A stretch of 64,000 bases of DNA, taken from assembly GCF_004364335.1 (NCBI RefSeq), contig NZ_SOCR01000008.1:124001-188000 (forward strand), read 5' to 3'. Source of the DNA: Pseudomonas graminis. Lineage in GTDB: Bacteria > Pseudomonadota > Gammaproteobacteria > Pseudomonadales > Pseudomonadaceae. The position numbers and the translations under genes are program-made. Below the pieces are notes generated by a model that ran no database searches, was not told the origin of the DNA, and was given only the letters and a program-made list of their open reading frames with translations. Below, one piece after another: positions 50,088-58,720 of this stretch (position 1 is the stretch's first letter; every line of letters starts with the position of its first letter).

Positions 50088-50993
50088 ATGAATAACAAGA
50101 ATGTCGGCGTCATTGGTCTGGGTGCGATGGGACTGGGCATTGCGCGCTCCTTGCTGCGCAGCGGCTTCAACGTTCATGCCTGTGACGTGCGCGCGGCGGT
50201 CACCGAGCAATTCGCCAGCGAAGGCGGTGTTGCCTGTGAATCTCCTGCGAGCATGGCCGCGGCCTGTGACGTGATCATCACCGTCGTGGTCAACGCCGAG
50301 CAGACCGAAACCGTATTGTTCGGTGACAACGGCGCAGTTGCCGCCCTGCGCCCGGGCAGCCTGATCATCGGTTGCGCCACGGTCGCACCGACCTTCGCCA
50401 TCGAACTGGGTCAGCGCCTTACCGAAAAAGGCCTGCTTTACCTCGATGCGCCGATCTCCGGTGGCGCGGCTAAAGCGGCCGCTGGCGAGATGACGATGAT
50501 GACCTCCGGCCCGGCTGATTCCTACGCCAAGGCCGACGCGATCCTCAACGGCATGGCGGGCAAGGTGTACCGCCTCGGCGACGTCCACGGCCTGGGCTCG
50601 AAAGTCAAAATCATCAATCAGCTGCTGGCCGGCGTACACATCGCTGCGAGCGCCGAAGCCATGGCGCTGGGCCTGCGCGAAGGCGTCGATGCCGATGCGC
50701 TGTACGAAGTGATCACCAACAGCGCCGGCAACTCGTGGATGTTCGAGAACCGCGTGCCTCACATCCTCAAAGCGGACTACACCCCGCTGTCGGCCGTGGA
50801 CATCTTTGTCAAAGACCTGGGCCTGGTACTCGATACCGCCCGCGCCAGCAAATTCCCGCTGCCGCTGTCGTCCACCGCCCACCAGATGTTCATGCAGGCC
50901 TCCACCGCAGGCTTTGGCCGCGAGGATGACTCTGCCGTGATCAAGATTTTCCCGGGCATCGAACTGCCGACCGCCAAGCCTGAAAACAACTGA
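50088..50993 (+). CDS. ltnD: L-threonate dehydrogenase
   Basis: Beta-hydroxyacid dehydrogenase oxidising L-threonate to 2-oxo-tetronate. It is 301 residues from ATG 50088 (GAGGAGA upstream). NAD motif VGVIGLGAMGLGIARSLL near residue 5; substrate region DAPISGGAAKAAAGEM near residue 122; catalytic lysine region GSKVKIINQLLAGVHIA near residue 170. Linkage with otnK, otnC and otnI matches the L-threonate/D-erythronate pathway described for DUF1537 kinases. LtnD is preferred over the erythronate enzyme DenD because it lies in the 3-hydroxyisobutyrate-dehydrogenase-like family. Confidence 0.9.
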   Translation: MNNKNVGVIGLGAMGLGIARSLLRSGFNVHACDVRAAVTEQFASEGGVACESPASMAAACDVIITVVVNAEQTETVLFGDNGAVAALRPGSLIIGCATVAPTFAIELGQRLTEKGLLYLDAPISGGAAKAAAGEMTMMTSGPADSYAKADAILNGMAGKVYRLGDVHGLGSKVKIINQLLAGVHIAASAEAMALGLREGVDADALYEVITNSAGNSWMFENRVPHILKADYTPLSAVDIFVKDLGLVLDTARASKFPLPLSSTAHQMFMQASTAGFGREDDSAVIKIFPGIELPTAKPENN

Positions 50994-50994
50994 G

Positions 50995-52296
50995 ATGACG
51001 CAGATGAGCACCACGACTCCGCGCCCTCTGTTGGGCTGCATCGCCGATGACTTCACCGGCGCCACTGATTTGGCCAACATGCTGGTGCGGGGCGGCATGC
51101 GCACCGTGCAGAGCATTGGCATCCCGAGCGCCGACAGCCTGGCTGAACTGGACGCCGACGCCATCGTCATCGCGCTGAAATCCCGCACCACACCGGCTGC
51201 AGAAGCCGTTGAGGAATCCCTCGCCGCGCTGCAATGGCTGCGTGATCGCGGCTGTGAGCAGATCTTTTTCAAATACTGCTCGACGTTCGATTCCACCGCC
51301 AAAGGCAACATCGGCCAAGTCAGCGAAGCGCTGCTCAAGGCGCTGAACAGCGACTTCACCCTGGCCTGCCCGGCGTTCCCGGAAAACGGTCGCACGATTT
51401 TCCGCGGTCACTTGTTCGTTCAGGACCAACTGCTCAGCGAATGCGGCATGCAAAACCACCCGCTGACGCCGATGACCGATGCCAATCTGGTGCGCGTGCT
51501 GCAATCACAGACCACGCAGAAAGTCGGCTTGCTGCGTTACGACAGCATCGCCAAGGGCGTCGACGGCGTGCGTTCGCGCATTGAAGAGCTACGCGCGGAC
51601 GGAGTGGTAATGGCGATTGCCGACGCCCTGTCGGACGCTGATTTGTACACGCTGGGCGAAGCCTGCGCCGACCTGCCGCTGCTCACCGGTGGCTCGGGTC
51701 TGGCGGTCGGTCTGCCGGGTAATTTCCGCAAAGCGGGCAAGTTGCGTGACATCGACGCGGCGAAGCTTGAACACGTCGACGGCGGCGAAGTGGTGCTGGC
51801 GGGCAGCGCGTCGGTCGCCACCAATGGCCAGGTTGCCGCCTGGCTTGAGGCTAACCGACCGGCCCTGCGCATCGATCCATTGGCGTTGGCTGACGGCAAA
51901 CCTGTCGTGGCAGACGCCTTGGCGTTCGCTCGCGATGCCGGGCAAACCGTGTTGATCTACGCGACCAGCAGCCCGGAAGAAGTCAAAGCCGTGCAGCAAA
52001 AACTGGGTGTTGAACGTGCCGGCGCGCTGGTCGAGGGCGCCTTGGGGCAGATCGCCCGAGGCCTGCTGGACTCGGGCGTGAAACGCTTTGTCGTCGCTGG
52101 CGGCGAAACCTCCGGCGCCGTGGTTCAGGCGCTGGGCGTAAGCCTGCTGAAGATCGGCGCGCAGATCGACCCGGGGGTTCCGGCGACCATCAGCAGCGGC
52201 GCGATGCCTCTGGCTCTGGCGCTGAAGTCGGGGAATTTCGGCGGCCGTGACTTTTTCGATAAAGCCCTCAAGCAGCTGGCAGGGAGTGCCCAATGA
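50995..52296 (+). CDS. otnK: 3-oxo-tetronate kinase
   Basis: DUF1537 four-carbon acid-sugar kinase, 433 residues (ATG at 51004 is an alternative). The N-terminal domain starts LLGCIADDFTGATDLANML (conserved DDxTGA). FFKYCSTFDSTAKGNIG near residue 100 is the substrate site. The C-terminal ATP domain has FVVAGGETSGAVVQALGV near residue 365. It phosphorylates 3-oxo-tetronate formed by LtnD and OtnI. Confidence 0.93.
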   Translation: MTQMSTTTPRPLLGCIADDFTGATDLANMLVRGGMRTVQSIGIPSADSLAELDADAIVIALKSRTTPAAEAVEESLAALQWLRDRGCEQIFFKYCSTFDSTAKGNIGQVSEALLKALNSDFTLACPAFPENGRTIFRGHLFVQDQLLSECGMQNHPLTPMTDANLVRVLQSQTTQKVGLLRYDSIAKGVDGVRSRIEELRADGVVMAIADALSDADLYTLGEACADLPLLTGGSGLAVGLPGNFRKAGKLRDIDAAKLEHVDGGEVVLAGSASVATNGQVAAWLEANRPALRIDPLALADGKPVVADALAFARDAGQTVLIYATSSPEEVKAVQQKLGVERAGALVEGALGQIARGLLDSGVKRFVVAGGETSGAVVQALGVSLLKIGAQIDPGVPATISSGAMPLALALKSGNFGGRDFFDKALKQLAGSAQ

Positions 52297-52955
52297 GCAA
52301 CGTAACCAGCAGTTCAGTGAGCGCTGAAAACAAGCAGCGTGAAGAAATCTGCGCCATCGGCCGTCTGCTGTTCGGACGCGGCTATACCGTCGGCAGCGCG
52401 GGCAACATTAGCGCGCGCCTCGACGATGGCTGGCTGATCACGCCCACCGACGCATGCCTGGGGCGTCTCGATCCTGATGCCATCGCCAAGGTCAATCTGG
52501 CCGGCGAATGGGTTTCCGGGGACAAGCCTTCGAAAACGTTGGCCCTGCATCGTCAGGTCTACGACCGCAATGCCGGCGTCGGCGGCGTAGTGCACACCCA
52601 CTCGACGCATCTGGTTGCGCTGACCCTGGCCGGCGTCTGGACACCGGACGACATCCTCCCGCCCATCACGCCGTATCAGGTGATGAAGGTCGGGCACATT
52701 CCCTTGATTGCCTACGAGCGCCCCGGCTCGCCGAACGTCGCTGAACAAGTGGCGAAACTGGCGAACAGCGTGCGCGGCGTGATGCTTGAGCGTCTCGGCC
52801 CGGTGATCTGGGAAAGCTCGGTCGCCAAGGCTTCTTATGCGCTGGAAGAGCTGGAGGAGACGGCTCGCCTCTGGTTGATGAGCAACCCCAAACCTGAACC
52901 GCTGGACGCAGCGGCGCTGGAAGAACTGCGCCAGACGTTCGGCGTGAACTGGTAA
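52293..52955 (+). CDS. otnC: 3-oxo-tetronate 4-phosphate decarboxylase
   Basis: Class II aldolase-family decarboxylase (220 residues) giving dihydroxyacetone phosphate and CO2. Family motifs: GSAGNISARLDDGWLITPTD near residue 33, and metal histidines in GVVHTHSTHLVALTLAG near residue 92. The ATG overlaps the otnK stop by four bases, so translation is coupled. Confidence 0.92.
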   Translation: MSNVTSSSVSAENKQREEICAIGRLLFGRGYTVGSAGNISARLDDGWLITPTDACLGRLDPDAIAKVNLAGEWVSGDKPSKTLALHRQVYDRNAGVGGVVHTHSTHLVALTLAGVWTPDDILPPITPYQVMKVGHIPLIAYERPGSPNVAEQVAKLANSVRGVMLERLGPVIWESSVAKASYALEELEETARLWLMSNPKPEPLDAAALEELRQTFGVNW

Positions 52956-52974
52956 CCCCAACGGCGTTTAGATC

Positions 52975-53015
52975 GAAAACCGGCCTTCCGGTTTTCGGCG
53001 GACCGGCTTCGCCGG
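52975..53015 (+). other. Two tandem hairpins between otnC and the permease gene
   Basis: GAAAACCGG-CCTT-CCGGTTTTC (9-bp perfect stem) followed by CCGGC-TTC-GCCGG. They lie 20 bp before the permease start region, inside the operon. They could act as a partial terminator or RNA-stability element that sets permease level. Confidence 0.65.
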
Positions 53016-53039
53016 AAAACAATAACAACGGGACACAAC

Positions 53040-54497
53040 ATGACTCCTCTATTGCTCATGATCATCGCCGGAGCCGGCATTGCGCTGTTGCTGCTTCTGG
53101 TCCTGAAATACAAATTCCAACCGTTCGTGGCGCTGATGCTCGTCAGTATTATCGTGGCGTTGGTGGCCGGGGTTAAGCCAAGCGATCTGGTGGCGACCAT
53201 CGAAGGCGGCATGGGCAAAACCCTTGGCCACATCGCGATCATCATTGCCCTTGGCGCCATGATCGGCCGCATCATCGAACTGTCCGGTGGCGCCGAGGCG
53301 CTGGCCAAGACGCTGATCAACCGCTTCGGCAACCGGCGCACACCGCTGGCCCTGACCGTCGCAGGTTTCATGGTTGGCATTCCGGTGTTCTTCGAAGTGG
53401 GCGTGATCATTCTTATGCCACTGGCCTACGGCGTCGCTCGTGCCGCACGTAAACCGCTGCTGATTTTCGCGCTGCCGATGTGCGCCGCGCTGCTGTCGGT
53501 GCACGCCTTCCTGCCGCCGCATCCGGGCGCTGTTGCAGCCGCCGGTCAACTGGGTGCGGACCTGGGTCGCGTGTTGATGTTCGGGCTGCCGATGGTGGGC
53601 ATTCTGTGCCTGATCGGTTACCTGATTGCCGGGCGCATGACCCGCAAGACCTACCCGATGACCGACGATATCCGCAGCGAAGTGTACGGCTCCCACGTCA
53701 CCAACGAGGACCTGGTGGCCTGGGCCAACAACGATTACTCGCGGGTGTCTGAAGCGACCCATACCAAAGAGCTTGGCCTGGAAGAAAACACCAGCAGTCT
53801 CGCGGCACGTTTGCCGAAGGCTCCGGCGCCGGGTGCAGGGATCATCATCGCGCTGATTCTGCTGCCGATCATTCTGATTCTGCTGGGCACGCTGGCGACC
53901 ACCATGCTGCCTGCCGACTCAACGGTGCGCAGCGTACTGACCGTTCTCGGCGCACCGCTGGTGGCCCTGCTGATCGACACGCTGTTGTGCGCCTGGCTGC
54001 TGGGTTCCCGCCGTGGCTGGAGTCGCAGTCAGGTGTCCGATGTCGTCGGCTCGGCATTGCCCGGCGTGGCGATGGTGATCCTGATTGCAGGCGCTGGCGG
54101 CGTGTTCGGCAAGGTGCTGGTGGATACCGGTATCGGCGCGGTCGTGTCCGAAGCGCTGCGCAACACCGGGCTGCCGGTTCTCGCCCTGGGCTTTCTGCTG
54201 ACGCTGTTGTTGCGCGCCGTGCAGGGCTCGACCACAGTGGCGCTGGTAACCACGGCCGGCATTCTCAGCCCGCTGATCGCGACGCTGAACCTGAGTGCCA
54301 ACCACATGGCCCTGCTCTGTCTGGCCATGGGTGGTGGCGGTTTGGCCATGTCGCACATCAACGACGCCGGTTACTGGATGTTCACCAAACTGGCGGGCCT
54401 GAATGTTGCCGACGGCCTGCGCACCTGGACCTTTCTGGTGACCATTCTGGGCACGCTCGGGTTCTTGATGACGCTGCTGCTCTGGCCTTTCGTCTAA
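53040..54497 (+). CDS. GntP-family permease, probable threonate/erythronate transporter
   Basis: A 485-residue polytopic protein (about 12 helices) of the gluconate:H+ symporter family. Typical segments: KYKFQPFVALMLVSIIVALV, GFMVGIPVFFEVGVIILMPL near residue 110, HAFLPPHPGAVAAAGQLGAD near residue 158, and VQGSTTVALVTTAGILSPLI near residue 395. A position within the ltnD-otnK-otnC-otnI operon makes a four-carbon sugar acid the likely substrate rather than gluconate. Confidence 0.92.
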   Translation: MTPLLLMIIAGAGIALLLLLVLKYKFQPFVALMLVSIIVALVAGVKPSDLVATIEGGMGKTLGHIAIIIALGAMIGRIIELSGGAEALAKTLINRFGNRRTPLALTVAGFMVGIPVFFEVGVIILMPLAYGVARAARKPLLIFALPMCAALLSVHAFLPPHPGAVAAAGQLGADLGRVLMFGLPMVGILCLIGYLIAGRMTRKTYPMTDDIRSEVYGSHVTNEDLVAWANNDYSRVSEATHTKELGLEENTSSLAARLPKAPAPGAGIIIALILLPIILILLGTLATTMLPADSTVRSVLTVLGAPLVALLIDTLLCAWLLGSRRGWSRSQVSDVVGSALPGVAMVILIAGAGGVFGKVLVDTGIGAVVSEALRNTGLPVLALGFLLTLLLRAVQGSTTVALVTTAGILSPLIATLNLSANHMALLCLAMGGGGLAMSHINDAGYWMFTKLAGLNVADGLRTWTFLVTILGTLGFLMTLLLWPFV

Positions 54498-54518
54498 CGG
54501 CTTCAATAGGAGATAACC

Positions 54519-55310
54519 ATGCCTCGCTTCGCTGCCAACCTCAGCATGATGTATCCGCAACACGACTTTCTGGCGCGTTTCTCGGCTGCGGCGAGTGACG
54601 GCTTCAAGGGCGTTGAATACCTGTTTCCGTACGACTTCAAGGCCGAGGAGATCAAGTCGCGTCTGGACGACTTCGGTCTGACCCAGGCGCTGTTCAACGC
54701 ACCGCCCGGCGACTTCACCAAGGGCGAGCGCGGCATTGCTTCATTGCCGGGCCGGGAGAGTGAATTCCGCGACGGCTTCCAGAAGGCGCTGGACTACGCA
54801 GCGGTGCTGGGCAACGACCGCATTCACGTCATGGCCGGTTTGCTGCCCAGTGAAGACCTGCGCCAGAAGCATCACGCGGTGTACCTGGAAAACCTGAGCT
54901 TCGCGGCGCAACAGGCGGCCAAGGTTGGCCTGACCGTGTTGATAGAGCCGATCAACACCCGCGACATTCCGGGCTTTTTCCTCAATCGTCAGGATCAGGG
55001 CCAGGCTGTGCTCAAAGAAGTCGGCGCCGACAATCTGCGGGTGCAGTTCGACTGCTATCACTGTCAGATCGTCGAGGGCGACGTCACCAGCAAACTGCGC
55101 CGCGACTTCGCCGGCATCGGCCACATCCAGATCGCTGGCGTGCCGGACCGGCATGAGCCGAGCGTGGGGGAAGTGAATTACCCGTGGCTATTCGAAGAGA
55201 TCGACCGCCTGGGCTACACCGGCTGGGTCGGCTGCGAATACCGCCCGAAAGGTGATACCAGCGAAGGACTGCAATGGCTGCGGGATTGGCAGGTACTTAA
55301 TCCCGTGTAA
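54519..55310 (+). CDS. otnI: 2-oxo-tetronate isomerase
   Basis: Hydroxypyruvate isomerase-like TIM-barrel enzyme (263 residues) converting 2-oxo-tetronate to 3-oxo-tetronate. Features: FAANLSMMYPQHDFLARFSA at the start, GNDRIHVMAGLLP near residue 95, LIEPINTRDIPGFFL near residue 143 (metal glutamate), and QIAGVPDRHEPSVGEVNYPW near residue 207. GGAG precedes the ATG. It is the last gene of the threonate operon and completes the route to DHAP. Confidence 0.92.
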   Translation: MPRFAANLSMMYPQHDFLARFSAAASDGFKGVEYLFPYDFKAEEIKSRLDDFGLTQALFNAPPGDFTKGERGIASLPGRESEFRDGFQKALDYAAVLGNDRIHVMAGLLPSEDLRQKHHAVYLENLSFAAQQAAKVGLTVLIEPINTRDIPGFFLNRQDQGQAVLKEVGADNLRVQFDCYHCQIVEGDVTSKLRRDFAGIGHIQIAGVPDRHEPSVGEVNYPWLFEEIDRLGYTGWVGCEYRPKGDTSEGLQWLRDWQVLNPV

Positions 55311-55388
55311 CGTGTTGCAGGGTCTGGTCTCCTGGGGGCCGGCATGCGCAGATCATTGTAGGAGCGGGCTGCGTTTCCCTCTGCCCCA

Positions 55389-55793
55389 TCACTCGTTGAT
55401 CACGTCTTCCTTGAATTGATCCTTCACGTAGGTGATTTCGGTTTTGCCATGTGGCGCCGGCAGGCCGTCTTCGCCGAGATTCACGAAGACCATTTTCTCG
55501 ACGGTCAGGATGCTTTTGCGGGTGATCTTGTTGCGCACCTGGCAGGTCAGGGTGATGGACGTGCGGCCAAACTCGGTGGCGGTAATCCCCAGTTCGATGA
55601 TGTCGCCCTGACGCGAGGCGCTGACAAAGTTGATTTCGGAAATGTACTTGGTCACGACGCGCTGATTGCCTAACTGAACAATGGCGTAGATCGCCGCCTC
55701 TTCGTCGATCCAGCGCAACAGGCTGCCGCCGAACAACGTGCCGTTGGGGTTGAGGTCTTCGGGTTTTACCCATTTGCGTGTGTGGAAGTTCAT
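55389..55793 (-). CDS. Acyl-CoA thioesterase, hot-dog fold
   Basis: A 134-residue YciA/BFIT-type thioesterase from ATG 55793. The conserved NPNGTLFGGSLLRWIDEEAA near residue 15 carries the N-x-x-G-x-x-F-G-G-x-x-x-x-x-x-D-E signature; the next strand has VTKYISEINFVSASRQGDII. A cytoplasmic acyl-CoA hydrolase; chain-length preference not evident. Convergent with otnI and divergent from the SAH riboswitch region. Confidence 0.9.
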   Translation of the reverse strand: MNFHTRKWVKPEDLNPNGTLFGGSLLRWIDEEAAIYAIVQLGNQRVVTKYISEINFVSASRQGDIIELGITATEFGRTSITLTCQVRNKITRKSILTVEKMVFVNLGEDGLPAPHGKTEITYVKDQFKEDVINE

Positions 55794-55835
55794 GGGGGCT
55801 CCGGGGTGTTTGGGAGGCGGTGGTGGATGTGCCCC

Positions 55836-55926
55836 AGCTTCAAGCTTCAAGCCTGAAGCTGCAAGTTAAAAGCAGGTCCGCTGTTGTTTACCGCTTGCCG
55901 CTTGCAGCTTGCCACTTGCAGCTCAA
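55836..55926. repeat. Heptamer tandem repeats in two facing blocks
   Basis: Block 1 (55836-55870) is five 7-mers on AGCTTCA (AGCTTCA, AGCTTCA, AGCCTGA, AGCTGCA, AGTTAAA). Block 2 (55892-55926) is five 7-mers on CGCTTGC (CGCTTGC twice, AGCTTGC, CACTTGC, AGCTCAA). They are separated by about 21 bp, and block 2 is roughly inverted relative to the end of block 1, so the RNA or DNA can fold back. Confidence 0.75.
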
Positions 55927-55993
55927 AGAAAGATAATCGCCACCGCTTCAAAAAACGGTCATCACACCTTGTTACCGTTTTCCCGCCACCTGT

Positions 55994-56091
55994 CCGAGGG
56001 GCGCTGCAGCAGGTCAGACCTGTCAGGCTCGGAGAGGGCGTTGTTTGATCAGGCTTTGCGCCGGTCAAGCTTTAAACGCACAACGGCGCCC
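55994..56091 (+). promoter_or_regulatory. S-adenosylhomocysteine (SAH) riboswitch
   Basis: The conserved core CCGAGGGGCGCTGCAGC is followed by a small hairpin (AGGTC-AGACCT) and GTCAGGCTCGG, with CCGAG (55994-55998) pairing to CTCGG (56028-56032). The downstream GGGCGTTGT can pair with the ACAACG segment near 56080 as in the P4/pseudoknot element. It lies directly upstream of ahcY, the classic site. SAH binding is expected to turn on ahcY-metF expression so that SAH is removed. Confidence 0.9.
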
Positions 56092-56119
56092 ATTCGCACC
56101 CTACGAATGGAGACTCTTT

Positions 56120-57529
56120 ATGAGTGCTGTACTGACGCCCAACGATTTCAACGACTACAAAGTCGCCGACATGTCCCTGGCTGCCTGGGGCCGTCGCGAA
56201 ACCATCATCGCCGAATCCGAAATGCCAGCCCTGATGGGCCTGCGTCGCAAGTACGCTGGCGAACAACCGCTCAAGGGCGCGAAGATTCTCGGCTGCATCC
56301 ACATGACCATTCAGACTGCCGTGCTGATCGAAACCCTGGTTGCCCTGGGTGCCGAAGTACGCTGGTCCTCCTGCAACATCTTCTCGACTCAAGATCAGGC
56401 CGCTGCTGCCATTGCTGCTGCTGGCATTCCTGTTTTCGCCTGGAAAGGCGAAACAGAAGCCGAGTACGAGTGGTGCCTGGAGCAGACCATCCTCAAGGAC
56501 GGTCAGCCATGGGACGCCAACATGATCCTCGACGACGGCGGCGACCTGACCGAGCTGCTGCACAAGAAATACCCGGCCATCCTCGACCGCGTTCACGGCG
56601 TGACCGAAGAGACCACCACGGGCGTTCACCGCCTGCTGGACATGCTGGCCAAGGGCGAACTGAAGATCCCTGCGATCAACGTCAACGACTCGGTCACCAA
56701 GAGCAAGAACGACAACAAGTACGGTTGCCGTCACAGCCTGAACGACGCCATCAAGCGCGGCACCGACCACCTGTTATCCGGCAAGCAAGCGCTGGTCATC
56801 GGCTACGGTGACGTGGGCAAGGGTTCGGCTCAGTCGCTGCGTCAGGAAGGCATGATCGTCAAGGTTACCGAAGTCGACCCGATCTGCGCCATGCAAGCGT
56901 GCATGGACGGTTTCGAACTGGTTTCGCCTTTCATCGACGGCGAGAACGACGGCACCGAAGCGAGCATCGACAAAGCACTGCTGGGCAAGATCGACCTGAT
57001 CGTCACCACCACCGGTAACGTCAACGTCTGCGACGCCAACATGCTCAAAGCGCTGAAAAAGCGCGCAGTGGTCTGCAACATCGGTCACTTCGACAACGAA
57101 ATCGACACCGCTTTCATGCGCAAGAACTGGGCATGGGAAGAAGTGAAGCCGCAGGTGCACAAGATCCACCGCACCGGCGCTGGCGCGTTCGATCCTCAGA
57201 ACGACGACTACCTGATCCTGTTGGCCGAAGGCCGTCTGGTGAACCTGGGCAACGCCACCGGTCACCCGAGCCGCATCATGGACGGCTCGTTTGCCAACCA
57301 GGTGCTGGCGCAGATTTTCCTGTTCAACCAGAAGTACGCTGACCTGAGCCCTGCCCAGAAAGCCGAGCGTCTGACCGTTGAAGTATTGCCGAAGAAGCTG
57401 GACGAAGAAGTGGCCCTGGAAATGGTACGTGGCTTCGGCGGCGTCGTGACCAAGCTGACCAAGACCCAGGCCGACTACATCGGCGTGACCGTCGAAGGTC
57501 CGTTCAAGCCGCACGCTTACCGCTACTGA
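56120..57529 (+). CDS. ahcY: Adenosylhomocysteinase
   Basis: NAD-dependent hydrolase splitting S-adenosylhomocysteine into adenosine and homocysteine. It is 469 residues from ATG 56120 (ATGGAG upstream); the in-frame extension further upstream lies inside the riboswitch. Signatures: GCIHMTIQTAVLIETLVALG near residue 55, CNIFSTQDQAAAAIAAAGIP near residue 82, and the NAD-binding GYGDVGKGSAQSLRQEG near residue 233. It is under the SAH riboswitch and followed by metF. Confidence 0.97.
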   Translation: MSAVLTPNDFNDYKVADMSLAAWGRRETIIAESEMPALMGLRRKYAGEQPLKGAKILGCIHMTIQTAVLIETLVALGAEVRWSSCNIFSTQDQAAAAIAAAGIPVFAWKGETEAEYEWCLEQTILKDGQPWDANMILDDGGDLTELLHKKYPAILDRVHGVTEETTTGVHRLLDMLAKGELKIPAINVNDSVTKSKNDNKYGCRHSLNDAIKRGTDHLLSGKQALVIGYGDVGKGSAQSLRQEGMIVKVTEVDPICAMQACMDGFELVSPFIDGENDGTEASIDKALLGKIDLIVTTTGNVNVCDANMLKALKKRAVVCNIGHFDNEIDTAFMRKNWAWEEVKPQVHKIHRTGAGAFDPQNDDYLILLAEGRLVNLGNATGHPSRIMDGSFANQVLAQIFLFNQKYADLSPAQKAERLTVEVLPKKLDEEVALEMVRGFGGVVTKLTKTQADYIGVTVEGPFKPHAYRY

Positions 57530-57591
57530 TACGTCTGCGGGGCGTGCTCGTCATTTCGGGCACGCTGACCCCGCATGAACGGCCGCAACTT

Positions 57592-57680
57592 GTAGGAGCC
57601 GGCTTGCTGGCGAAAGCGTCAGGTCAGACACCTCGATGTCGACCCAACTGTCGTTTTCGCCAGCAAGCCGGCTCCTACAG
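57592..57680. repeat. Paired REP-like element (type B)
   Basis: TGTAGGAGCCGGCTTGCTGG and its inverted copy lie between ahcY and metF. As a transcribed hairpin it could tune metF relative to ahcY. Confidence 0.9.
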
Positions 57681-57718
57681 GGTTCGCGTCAGGCTTTTGA
57701 GCTTCCAAGGTTATGACC

Positions 57719-58567
57719 ATGTCCCAAGACCGTAGCTACAGTTTCGAATTCTTCCCGACGAAGACCGACGCTGGTCATGAAAAACTGCTTGCCACGGCGC
57801 GTACGCTGGCCAGCTACAACCCCGGTTTTTTCTCCTGCACTTACGGTGCCGGAGGTTCCACGCGCGACCGCACGATCAATACCGTGCTGCAGCTGGAAAA
57901 AGAAGTGCACGTCCCCGCTGCACCGCACCTGTCGTGTGTCGGTGACAGCAAGGCCGACCTGCGCAGCTTGCTGACGCAGTACCGGCAAGCCGGTATCAAA
58001 CGTATCGTTGCCCTGCGCGGTGACCTGCCCTCCGGCATGGGCATGGCCAGCGGTGAGCTGCGTTATGCCAACGACCTGGTGAGCTTCATCCGTGAAGAAA
58101 CCGGCGATCATTTCCACATCGAAGTCGCCGCCTACCCCGAGATGCACCCGCAGGCGCGCAACTTCGAAGACGATCTGAAAAACTTCGTGCGCAAGGCCAA
58201 CGCCGGCGCCAACAGTGCGATCACCCAGTACTTCTTCAACGCCGACAGCTACTTCCACTTCGTCGAGCGCGTACAGAGGATGGGCGTTGATATCCCGATC
58301 GTGCCAGGCATCATGCCGATCACCAACTACAGCAAACTGGCGCGCTTTTCCGACGCGTGCGGTGCGGAGATCCCGCGCTGGGTTCGCAAGCAGCTGGAAG
58401 CGTATGGCGATGACACGGCAAGCATTCAGGCGTTTGGCGAGCAGGTCATCACCGAAATGTGCGAGCGACTGCTGCACGGCGGCGCCCCCGGTCTGCATTT
58501 CTACACGCTGAATCAGGCTGAACCGAGCCTGGCGGTCTGGAACAATCTGAATCTCTCTGCGTCATAA
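57719..58567 (+). CDS. metF: Methylenetetrahydrofolate reductase
   Basis: FAD enzyme reducing 5,10-methylene-THF to 5-methyl-THF for methionine synthesis. It is 282 residues from ATG 57719; AAGG is correctly spaced for this ATG and too close for the one at 57713. YSFEFFPTKTDAGHEKLLAT at the start carries the catalytic EFFPTK glutamate; CTYGAGGSTRDRT near residue 40 and RGDLPSGMG near residue 102 are family motifs. With ahcY, metK and the SahR-like gene it completes a SAM-cycle set in this window. Confidence 0.96.
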   Translation: MSQDRSYSFEFFPTKTDAGHEKLLATARTLASYNPGFFSCTYGAGGSTRDRTINTVLQLEKEVHVPAAPHLSCVGDSKADLRSLLTQYRQAGIKRIVALRGDLPSGMGMASGELRYANDLVSFIREETGDHFHIEVAAYPEMHPQARNFEDDLKNFVRKANAGANSAITQYFFNADSYFHFVERVQRMGVDIPIVPGIMPITNYSKLARFSDACGAEIPRWVRKQLEAYGDDTASIQAFGEQVITEMCERLLHGGAPGLHFYTLNQAEPSLAVWNNLNLSAS

Positions 58568-58603
58568 CGGTTTCAATTCGAACGGATTGAACCGCGCAAC
58601 GGC

Positions 58604-58652
58604 GTCAACGGCAGGCTTCGTCACAACGAGGCCTGCCAGGCCCGCCGTTGAG
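58604..58652 (+). terminator. Large imperfect hairpin after metF
   Basis: CAACGGC at the left pairs with GCCGTTG at the right, and an inner CAGGCTTCGT...ACGAGGCCTG stem is possible. T residues follow loosely (CTGTTTTTG at 58663), so termination is plausible but not certain. Confidence 0.5.
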
Positions 58653-58720
58653 CCCTGCCTTCTGTTTTTGTTGAGAATCACTGCTTCTATTTAGTTAGCT
58701 CGCGTCGTAATCTCGCGCGC

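Noticed and set aside
56045..56119. 25-residue N-terminal extension of AhcY
   Set aside because: Lies within the SAH riboswitch; family N-terminus begins at 56120.
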